Below are positions 5,847 through 11,289 of a stretch of 11,289 nucleotides of DNA, one piece after another. Source of the stretch: Frankia sp. (GTDB lineage: Bacteria; Actinomycetota; Actinomycetes; Frankiales; Frankiaceae); NCBI GenBank assembly GCA_019689615.1, contig JADGHD010000102.1, positions 1 through 11,289 of the forward strand. The letters run 5' to 3'. Position numbers and translations under genes: made by a program. A model generated the notes under the pieces. The model did not search any database, was not told where the DNA came from, and saw only the letters and a program-made list of their open reading frames with translations. Position 1 is the stretch's first letter. Every line of letters begins with the position of its first letter.

Positions 5847-8540
5847 TTATCCCCGCATCTGGGTGGTCGGCGGGTCCTCGAACCGCACGCCGCTGTCGGG
5901 CCCGGGGAAGAGCCGGATCCAGAACGGTGACGCGACCTTGCCGAGGTCGAGCGCGAACGTGGCCAGCGGATGCTGCGAGAAGTCGAGCGACCGACGGTCG
6001 ACCACCGTGCCGTCGGCTGCGCTGATCGGCGGGAACTTCCCTTCCTTGAGCACGGTGAGCGCCTGGACCGTGCCCCGGAACTGCGTGCACTCCACGGTGA
6101 CCGTGACCGAACCGCGGCCGCGGAACGACCGGCGCACCGCGAGCGAGTATCTGAGCCTGGCTGCCGCGCTACCGCCCACCGGGACGGCTACCGCCGGCGA
6201 GAGCCATTTCTGGGTGCCGGCGCTAACCACCGTGGCGATCGAGACGTCCCGCACCGCGTCCGCGTTGGTGAGCCGGACGCCGCCCGCCGCGTTGTAGTCG
6301 GCGCGAGACAGCAAGCTCACCTGCGGGATGCCGTCGACGGACCAGCGGACCTCCATCAGGTAGTCGCCCCGGGGCCACTCCCAGGAGATGCGGAGCTCGT
6401 CGCCCATCCGCTCGGCGGTCGGCGTCCGCGCCGTCGGGACGGTTCCGGCGATCTGGGGCCTTCCGGCCAGCCCGCCGTCGCCGTCCACGGTGACCGGCAC
6501 CAGCAGGCACACCTCGGGCAGCGGGTCGAACTCCCGAGCGGTGACGCCGCCCGCTGCTCGCAGGGGACGAAGCGCCAGGCGCCGGCCGCGCTGAGCGGCC
6601 AGAGCGGCGAAGGACACGCGTGCCCCGGCGGTCACCCGCGCCGCGACCGGCAGCGCCCATAGCTCCACGCTGTATCCCATGACGGACGACCACGTCGTCC
6701 GGGAGCCGGCCTCGGTCGCCTCGATCCGGAGGTCGTCCACCGCGCGGATGGCGCCCCGCGGCGTGGCGTCGACCTCGACGGCCTCGGACTCGCCCCGCCT
6801 GTCGCCCGGCAGGAGATAGACGCACCTGGCGGAGAACCGGTACCTGGTGCCGGTGATCAGGCCGGTGACCGTCAGCTGGCCGGGAGTGGCTGGCCGGTGC
6901 ACCAGCCGGGAGCCGTCCGCGGCTGTCTGGGTGACGACGACCTGTGCCGCCTCTGGCGGCGTCGACCACGACAGCGTGACGTCGGTGGCTCCCGCGGAGG
7001 CGCTCAGCTCGGCGGGTGCTGGCAGGACGATCGCGGCCGCGCTCGCCGGCTCGGAGAACAGCATGCCGTCCCGGGTGGCGAACACCGAGTACCGCAGCGG
7101 CGTGGCGACCGGTGGGCGCTGATCGCGGTAGCGGGTCGCGGTCAGGCGGGCGGCGAGGACCTGGCCGTCGGTGGGATTGACCGGCGCCGCTCCGGCCGTC
7201 CGCACGACCCAGTACTGGACCGACTCCTCGCCCGGGGCGGACCAGGCGAGGTCGAGCGCGCGCCCGTCCACCCGCGCGGACATGCTCGCGGGCGGCAGAG
7301 GCGGCAGTATCGCGAGGCGCTCGGCCAGGGTGTCGTCCTGCGTGTCGACGGCGAGGGCTGCATGCAGCGCCGTCGTCGCCGCCACGTAGTCGCGCCGTTT
7401 CACGGCCGACTCGTACTGGGCCAGGAAGCCCGCCTTCTTCTTCTCGGCGGCCGCCAGGCTGGCCGCGATGCGGGCGCGCTCCGCCGGGTCCTCGCCATCC
7501 TGGGCCGGGATGGCGTCGAACAGCCGCCTGGCCTCGCCGAGGGCACCGGCCGCCAGCCGTTCCGCGACATCGTTGAGCCCGAGCACCTGGGTCGACGCCG
7601 CCAGCTTGGCGACGAGGCGGGCCGCGTCCAGCTCCCGCACGCCGCGGCGGACTAGTTCGTCACGCACCGTCACCCGTGGCATGCCGCGGCGAAGGAGTGC
7701 CTGGGTCGTGTCGGCGAGCAGGGCCAGCGTGAGCGCGTGCAGCTGCGCGGCTGACGGGTACGCGGTCAGCGCGGCGAGCGCGTTCTGCGCCGCCTGCCGC
7801 GCCTTCTCCTCGACCCGGGCCTCCTGCTGCTGCAGGCGGCGCTGCGCGGCCGTTATGTCCTTGGGCTCGATGCGCCGCGGCGGGCTGCCGAACGACAGCT
7901 CCTCGATGACGGCGACGGCGGACGGCTGCTCGGGACGCAGCACGACGTCGACGATCGTGCGGAACTCCGGGAACTCGGTCACCTTCCGCACCGGCGGCGG
8001 GATGGTGACCTTGGGGATCTCGAAGTCGGGATGGACCGTCACCCCATGTTTCTCCAGCGCTGCCGCCAGCTCGGCCGGGGGTATTCCCCGCAGACCGGCG
8101 CTCGCCGCCTGCTCGGCGACTAGGTCGGCGGTGACGACCTTCAGTGGGTACTCCTGGGCGATGGCCCGGGCGAAGTCGGCCAGCCGACCCTTCAGTGCCT
8201 GCCCCCGCGCGGCGGCGAGCCCGGCCCAGAACCTGGGATCGGAGACCGTCGCGCCACTCTTGCGCAGGAGCTCCAGGAGCCTCTTGAGCAGCTGGGCCGG
8301 CACTAGGTTCTTCTGCTTGTTGAAGAACATCTCGAGGCGCTCGAGATGCGCGGACAGCTCCTGGGCCGTCATCGACGGCTGGACGGCGAACAGCTCGGCC
8401 ATGTCGAGCCGGGCCACGGCCGAGCTGCCGCCGGCGCCCTGCAGGTCACGGATGACCTGTTGAAGCTCCTCCAGCCGCGCCCTGTCCTTGGACAGGGGGA
8501 CAAGAACTGTACGCCGGTACTGGCCGGTGTCGAAAGCCAT
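5847..8540 (-). CDS. Large FN3-type multidomain protein, 897 aa, probable Hsp70-linked adaptor
   Basis: The start is the ATG at 8540, 16 bases after the Hsp70 stop with GAGGA close by; an in-frame ATG at 8606 would run back into the Hsp70 gene and is rejected. Residues 1-170 are helical and Leu-rich. Residues about 228-260 form a Gln/Glu/Arg-rich likely coiled coil. About 375-410 (YESAVKRRDYVAATTALHAA) looks TPR-like. From about 415 to the end the sequence is beta-rich with fibronectin type III-like modules near 415-505 and 508-593, signalled by LAWSAP / LSWSTPP and RYSVFA / RYRFSA motifs, then more degenerate ones to about 780. There is no signal peptide or membrane helix, so it should be cytosolic. 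No catalytic motif is visible. Its place next to grpE and hsp70 suggests a substrate-recruiting or scaffolding partner of the chaperone, but I do not recognise the N-terminal family. Confidence 0.75.
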   Translation of the reverse strand: MAFDTGQYRRTVLVPLSKDRARLEELQQVIRDLQGAGGSSAVARLDMAELFAVQPSMTAQELSAHLERLEMFFNKQKNLVPAQLLKRLLELLRKSGATVSDPRFWAGLAAARGQALKGRLADFARAIAQEYPLKVVTADLVAEQAASAGLRGIPPAELAAALEKHGVTVHPDFEIPKVTIPPPVRKVTEFPEFRTIVDVVLRPEQPSAVAVIEELSFGSPPRRIEPKDITAAQRRLQQQEARVEEKARQAAQNALAALTAYPSAAQLHALTLALLADTTQALLRRGMPRVTVRDELVRRGVRELDAARLVAKLAASTQVLGLNDVAERLAAGALGEARRLFDAIPAQDGEDPAERARIAASLAAAEKKKAGFLAQYESAVKRRDYVAATTALHAALAVDTQDDTLAERLAILPPLPPASMSARVDGRALDLAWSAPGEESVQYWVVRTAGAAPVNPTDGQVLAARLTATRYRDQRPPVATPLRYSVFATRDGMLFSEPASAAAIVLPAPAELSASAGATDVTLSWSTPPEAAQVVVTQTAADGSRLVHRPATPGQLTVTGLITGTRYRFSARCVYLLPGDRRGESEAVEVDATPRGAIRAVDDLRIEATEAGSRTTWSSVMGYSVELWALPVAARVTAGARVSFAALAAQRGRRLALRPLRAAGGVTAREFDPLPEVCLLVPVTVDGDGGLAGRPQIAGTVPTARTPTAERMGDELRISWEWPRGDYLMEVRWSVDGIPQVSLLSRADYNAAGGVRLTNADAVRDVSIATVVSAGTQKWLSPAVAVPVGGSAAARLRYSLAVRRSFRGRGSVTVTVECTQFRGTVQALTVLKEGKFPPISAADGTVVDRRSLDFSQHPLATFALDLGKVASPFWIRLFPGPDSGVRFEDPPTTQMRG
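8328..8348. repeat. Perfect inverted repeat inside the FN3-type gene
   Basis: CATCTCGAG (8328-8336) is repeated as CTCGAGATG (8340-8348) around a GCG spacer, giving a 9-base-pair stem with a 3-base loop and two XhoI-like CTCGAG cores. It falls within codons 65-71 of the FN3-type gene, encoding the Leu-Glu-rich helix HLERLEM. The repeat may simply follow from codon choice in that helix. It could still form an mRNA hairpin just downstream of the translation start region. Confidence 0.6.
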
Positions 8541-8556
8541 CCGTCCTCGGAACCGT

Positions 8557-10143
8557 TCAGGAGCGCAGGCTGATCCCCGAGACGAGGCTCTTTGCGCGCT
8601 CGACATCCTCCTGCTTCATGACGGAGATCTGGGCTTCGACGTCGATGGACCTGCCGCCCGTCGGGTCGTACGCGGTCAGCCGGGCGAGACCCTCGGCGGT
8701 CACCTCGAGGGTGAGCTCGATCGGCGAACCCTCCGGGAGCGAGGGGATTGGCAGCCTGTTGTCCTCGAGCCGCGTGTTGTCAGCCGGGTCAGCCGACTCG
8801 ACCTCGCCCTTCTGCTCATACAGGACGACGAGGACCGACGTCTGCCCGTCGGCGACCGTTCGTGCCAGAACTTTTTCTGAGCGGTTCGGGATCGGGTCGT
8901 TGGCGTGCATGATGAACGAGACATATGCCTCGTCGTGGTTCTCGGGCCGGACGAACTCGACACCGAGACCTCGCGACAGGACGTTTGTGAGCGTGAGCGA
9001 TTTCGCCCCGCCGAGGTAGTACTTCTCCTGCGCGTTGGCGGCGACCTGCGGCTCGTCCCCGTCGGGGGAGATGACCTCGTCGACCGCGGCCTGCGCGTAG
9101 ATGGCCGCGCCCTTGGCGACCGCCAGGTCGAACTGCGTCTTCGTCGGGTTCCAGCCGAGCTCCTCGCGCAGCGCCGCCTCGATCATTGGCATGTTCGACG
9201 ACCCGCCGACCAGCAGGACGCGGTCCACGGTCAGGCCGGCCCGCTTGCGCTGGGCGGTGGCGACCACCCGGCGCGAGATGTCGATCGTCTGGGCCACCAG
9301 GTGGCGGGTCGCCTCCTCGAACTCGGCCCGGGTCACCGTGACCTGCTCGTCCCTGTCCCGGTAGCGGCAGCGGACGGTCGCCTTCTCCTTCCTGGTCAGC
9401 GACTTCTTGGTGTCCTCCGCCTGCCCCAGCAGTTCCGCCTCGAACTCCTCGTCGAGCCGCGGGTCGTCATCGCCGAGGCCGGCCTGCTCCGCGAACTTCC
9501 TCGTGATCAGATCGGCGAGCGCCTCGTCCCAGTCCGCGCCCCCGAGGGTCTTGTTGCCGTCGATCGCGACGACCTCGATCCGGCCGGACTCGGCCCGGAT
9601 GACCGTGGTGTCGAAGGTCCCGCCGCCCAGGTCGTAGACGAGCAGGGTCTCGGGCTGCTCGCCGGTGATCCGAAGCGACAGCGCCGCCGCGACCGGCTCG
9701 GTGACGATGCCCACGACGTCGAGGCCCGCGATCTCGCCCGCCTGCCTGGTCGCCTCGCGCTCCTGGATGCCGAAGTAGGCCGGCACGGTGATGACGACCC
9801 GGCGGACCCCCTCGCCGGTCTCGTTGTTGGCGATCGCGACGAGCTCCTTGAGGATCAGCGCGGAAATGCTCTCCGGCGTGTGCGTCTGACCGCGGTATTC
9901 CAGCGGGTGCACGGTCCCCATGTGCCGCTTGATCAGTGCGCACGTGTTCTCCGGGTCCCGCAGGCGGCTCCGCTTCGCCTCCGCCCCGACGACGACGTTG
10001 CTGTCGCTCTCGAAGTACACGACGGAGGGCGTCGTCGGGCTGCTCTCGTTGTTGAGCAGCACCTCGGCCTGGCCGAGGTCGTTGATCCGGGCTATCACCG
10101 AGTAGGTCGTGCCGAGGTCGATGCCGTAGACGCTGTCAGTCAC
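8557..10143 (-). CDS. Hsp70 family chaperone ATPase, short lidless form, 528 aa
   Basis: The GTG at 10143 is chosen because the Hsp70 fold starts at once (MTDSVYGIDLGTTYS) and because it overlaps the grpE-like stop by 8 bases (GTGACTGA). The nucleotide-binding domain is complete: phosphate 1 GIDLGTTYS at 7-15, ITVPAYF at 118-124, TEPVAAAL at 148-155, phosphate 2 DLGGGTFD at 171-178, and the adenosine-site LLVGGSSNMPMI at 310-321. The interdomain linker near 380-397 (SLTLTNVLSRGLGVEF) lacks the hydrophobic VLLLD of canonical DnaK. A beta substrate-binding domain follows to about 505 and the protein ends some 20 residues later. DnaK is about 600-640 residues, so the helical lid and C-terminal tail are missing. 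It probably binds partners of this system rather than serving as the housekeeping chaperone. Cytosolic; cognate exchange factor is the gene just upstream. Confidence 0.92.
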   Translation of the reverse strand: MTDSVYGIDLGTTYSVIARINDLGQAEVLLNNESSPTTPSVVYFESDSNVVVGAEAKRSRLRDPENTCALIKRHMGTVHPLEYRGQTHTPESISALILKELVAIANNETGEGVRRVVITVPAYFGIQEREATRQAGEIAGLDVVGIVTEPVAAALSLRITGEQPETLLVYDLGGGTFDTTVIRAESGRIEVVAIDGNKTLGGADWDEALADLITRKFAEQAGLGDDDPRLDEEFEAELLGQAEDTKKSLTRKEKATVRCRYRDRDEQVTVTRAEFEEATRHLVAQTIDISRRVVATAQRKRAGLTVDRVLLVGGSSNMPMIEAALREELGWNPTKTQFDLAVAKGAAIYAQAAVDEVISPDGDEPQVAANAQEKYYLGGAKSLTLTNVLSRGLGVEFVRPENHDEAYVSFIMHANDPIPNRSEKVLARTVADGQTSVLVVLYEQKGEVESADPADNTRLEDNRLPIPSLPEGSPIELTLEVTAEGLARLTAYDPTGGRSIDVEAQISVMKQEDVERAKSLVSGISLRS

Positions 10144-10930
10144 CGCTCGCTCCTTCGCCGCGCTCGTCTGCCGGGCCCGCGTCGTGCTCTGCGCTGGTCG
10201 CCTCCGCCGCGGCCGGCGGCTCGTACCGGTAGATGCTGACCTGCGCCGGCAGGAGGACCCGCTCGGCGTCCGCGTAGGTGAAGCCCTGCCGCAGCACCCG
10301 CGCAATGAGCCCGTCCATTGCCGGGTCGTTCGTGGGAACGACCCTCGTGGCGTGATGACGCTTCGGATCGAATCTGACGGACGGCGCGGCCTCGACCGAC
10401 TCGATGTCGAGGAGGCCGAGCGCCTCCTCGATGGCCCGCGCGAAGTAGCTGAGGTCGTTCTCCGCCTTCTCCCCGCGTTCGCGTGCCTGCTCCGCCGCCG
10501 CCACGGCCGCCGCGTGCAGTGTGGCGATCCGCTGGATGAGCGGCCGCAGCAGCGTCTGCACCTGGTCGCCCTGCAGCTTCTCGATGCGGCTCTGCATCTG
10601 CTGGACGATGTGCTCGTAGCTCTGGGCGCGCGTGTGGAAGGCCGCAGCCTGGCGTTCGACCCTGCGCAGGGCCTCCACTAGCTCGGCGGTCACCGGGAAC
10701 GCCGCGGCCGGCGCCTGTTCCGTGCCGTCGCCCTGCCCTGCGCCGGCGCCCTGCTCCGACGTGGAGAGATCCGCCAGCGGAAATCCATCGGGACCGGTGC
10801 TCGGGCCGTGCTCGGTCGACGGGGTGTCCGGTTGCCGCGCGAAGGGCTGCGGACTGGTCGCCGAATCGACGGGATCGGTGTCCGGATCAGCGCCTGGCGT
10901 GCCGGCGGCGTCGGGTGCGGATCCGCCCAT
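10136..10930 (-). CDS. GrpE-like nucleotide exchange factor, 264 aa
   Basis: The ATG at 10930 is preceded by GGAGG six bases upstream, and no recognisable coding sequence of this gene lies before it. Residues 1-78 are a disordered Pro/Gly/Ser/Asp-rich leader. Residues 81-175 are a long helical, coiled-coil region matching the GrpE dimerisation stalk and helical bundle. Residues 185-236 resemble the GrpE beta-wing, with VRFDPKRHHATRVV followed by VLRQGFTYADAERVLLPAQV, comparable to the G(Y/F)...RVLRPA.V signature. GrpE proteins release ADP from Hsp70, and the intact Hsp70 starts inside this gene's stop codon, so the two are almost certainly a dedicated pair. The long acidic and proline-rich leader is longer than in housekeeping GrpE. 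The beta-wing is diverged, so exchange activity is likely but unproven. Confidence 0.8.
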   Translation of the reverse strand: MGGSAPDAAGTPGADPDTDPVDSATSPQPFARQPDTPSTEHGPSTGPDGFPLADLSTSEQGAGAGQGDGTEQAPAAAFPVTAELVEALRRVERQAAAFHTRAQSYEHIVQQMQSRIEKLQGDQVQTLLRPLIQRIATLHAAAVAAAEQARERGEKAENDLSYFARAIEEALGLLDIESVEAAPSVRFDPKRHHATRVVPTNDPAMDGLIARVLRQGFTYADAERVLLPAQVSIYRYEPPAAAEATSAEHDAGPADERGEGASGD

Positions 10931-10936
10931 GGGAAT

Positions 10937-10941
10937 CCTCC
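10937..10941 (-). promoter_or_regulatory. Ribosome binding site of the GrpE-like gene
   Basis: The minus strand reads TTGGAGGATTCCC before the ATG at 10930: a GGAGG core with a 6-base spacer. It decides the start of the GrpE-like protein against longer in-frame candidates that run back into the kinase remnant. Confidence 0.65.
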
Positions 10942-10971
10942 AAGCTCGCTGGGACACGGCTCGCCCTGGGT

Positions 10972-11141
10972 GGCGACGTCGCGGCCCAGCTCGCCGTGCC
11001 GGCCCGCCAGGACCAGCCTGAACGCCCCCGGCCCAGCCGGTCGCCCAGCTTGTAGCCCGGAAGCGCCTCCGCGAGCTGGCCCTGCTGCTCGAACACGAGA
11101 TGGCCACATGCCAAAATCGGTGGCTGCAAAGCACGCGCCAT
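10972..11141 (-). pseudogene. Frameshifted and truncated N-terminus of a Ser/Thr protein kinase
   Basis: From an ATG at 11141 one frame reads through EALPGYKLGDRLGRG, the usual lead-in and start of the glycine-rich loop of bacterial Hanks-type kinases (PGYRL..RLGRGGFG). At the C-run 11025-11029 the similarity jumps to a neighbouring frame, which continues GAFRLVLAGRHGELGRDVA, matching the loop end and the strand that leads to the VAIK lysine. One extra G in that run would join the two halves. After RDVA (about 10972) similarity stops, before the catalytic lysine, and 42 bases later the GrpE-like gene begins. No kinase catalytic loop exists in the window. So this is a broken 5' remnant, probably of a kinase that once headed the operon. 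A chance resemblance cannot be fully excluded because the matched stretch is only about 35 residues. Confidence 0.5.
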
Positions 11142-11155
11142 CCCGAATCCCCCCG

Positions 11156-11166
11156 AACGGGCCGTT
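11156..11166. repeat. Short palindrome in the operon leader
   Basis: AACGG (11156-11160), a single G, and CCGTT (11162-11166) form a perfect 5-base inverted repeat. It lies between the proposed -10 box (11178-11183) and the ATG of the kinase remnant, around the expected transcription start. Such a position suits a repressor operator, but an 11-base palindrome in 70% GC DNA is weak evidence. Confidence 0.25.
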
Positions 11167-11177
11167 ACGCGACGCTG

Positions 11178-11208
11178 AGTGTAGCGGCGCGAGCGTTGCG
11201 GGTGTCAG
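11178..11208 (-). promoter_or_regulatory. Candidate housekeeping promoter for the operon
   Basis: On the minus strand CTGACA (11208-11203), one mismatch from TTGACA, is followed after 19 bases by TACACT (11183-11178), which fits the actinobacterial TANNNT -10 box. The spacing is slightly long. Transcription would start near 11170, giving a leader of about 30 bases to the kinase remnant ATG and about 240 bases to the GrpE-like ATG. The -35 box overlaps the TGA of the upstream oxidase gene. It is the only good candidate upstream of the operon, since all later gene junctions are too short to hold promoters. Confidence 0.35.
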
Positions 11209-11289
11209 GCTGGCGGGAGCTTGCCGGGGTTGAGCAGGCCGTCGGGGTCGAAGCGGCGGGCGGCCTCGCGGATCTGGTCCACGCGGTTG
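11205..11289 (-). CDS. 3' end of an FAD-linked oxidase (FAD-binding oxidoreductase), partial
   Basis: Twenty-seven codons and a TGA (11207-11205) are visible. The residues DQIREAARRFDPDGLLNPGK match the C-terminal signature of the FAD-linked oxidase family (glycolate oxidase GlcD, D-lactate dehydrogenase and sugar-1,4-lactone oxidases), where ..FDP.G.LNPGK closes the FAD-linked oxidase C-terminal domain. The substrate cannot be inferred from this piece. It is on the same strand as the operon, but its stop overlaps the candidate operon promoter, and its metabolic nature suggests it belongs to the flanking chromosome rather than to the module. Confidence 0.75.
   Translation of the reverse strand, partial: NRVDQIREAARRFDPDGLLNPGKLPPA

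Noticed and set aside
4729..6297. Plus-strand open frame of about 520 codons
   Set aside because: Antisense to the soluble GTPase and the FN3-type gene; no recognisable domain.
8025..8033. HPD tripeptide in the FN3-type protein (residues 170-172), as in J-domains
   Set aside because: It sits in VTVHPDFEIP, a strand/proline context rather than between the two helices of a J-domain, with no basic helix II before it.
8905..10239. Plus-strand open frame of about 440 codons
   Set aside because: Antisense to the well-supported Hsp70; composition is typical of a shadow frame.
1..11289. CRISPR arrays, tRNA/rRNA genes, transposases or integrases
   Set aside because: No regularly spaced repeats, no cloverleaf or rRNA-like sequence, and no DDE, serine- or tyrosine-recombinase motifs were seen in any supported reading frame.

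Overview
The window is very GC-rich with strong third-position G/C and long antisense shadow frames. This fits a filamentous actinobacterium (Frankia- or Streptomyces-like), although nothing here fixes the genus. Almost everything is one minus-strand operon of about 10.5 kb (10930 down to about 248). Gene spacings run from an 8-base overlap to 16 bases, so the genes are probably co-transcribed and often translationally coupled.

Layout. At the left edge is the 3' end of a plus-strand phytoene-desaturase-like FAD oxidoreductase (1-95), which converges on the operon. At the right edge is the 3' end of a minus-strand FAD-linked oxidase (11205-11289). Between them, in transcription order, lie: a probable promoter (about 11208-11178); a broken Ser/Thr protein kinase 5' remnant (11141-10972); a GrpE-like nucleotide exchange factor; a short, lidless Hsp70; an 897-residue protein with a helical N-terminal half, a TPR-like stretch and fibronectin type III-like domains; a soluble zinc-ribbon GTPase; a GAP1-like protein (GTPase-associated protein 1); a membrane-anchored zinc-ribbon GTPase; a 69-residue single-pass membrane protein; and a second Hsp70 gene cut off after about 69 residues.

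Interpretation. A pair of zinc-ribbon TRAFAC-type GTPases flanking a GAP1-like protein matches the predicted double-GTPase (DO-GTPase/GAP1) NTP-dependent conflict or signalling systems known from comparative genomics of multicellular bacteria (recalled from memory, not searched). Here the core comes with its own Hsp70-GrpE chaperone pair, a large FN3-type adaptor candidate and a tiny membrane protein. No recognisable nuclease, protease, TIR or other classical effector is present. A plausible model is a membrane-associated GTPase switch whose assembly or signal sensing is gated by a dedicated chaperone. Both ends carry truncated genes (kinase and Hsp70), so the locus looks like an inserted accessory module that has eroded at its borders with ordinary oxidoreductase genes.
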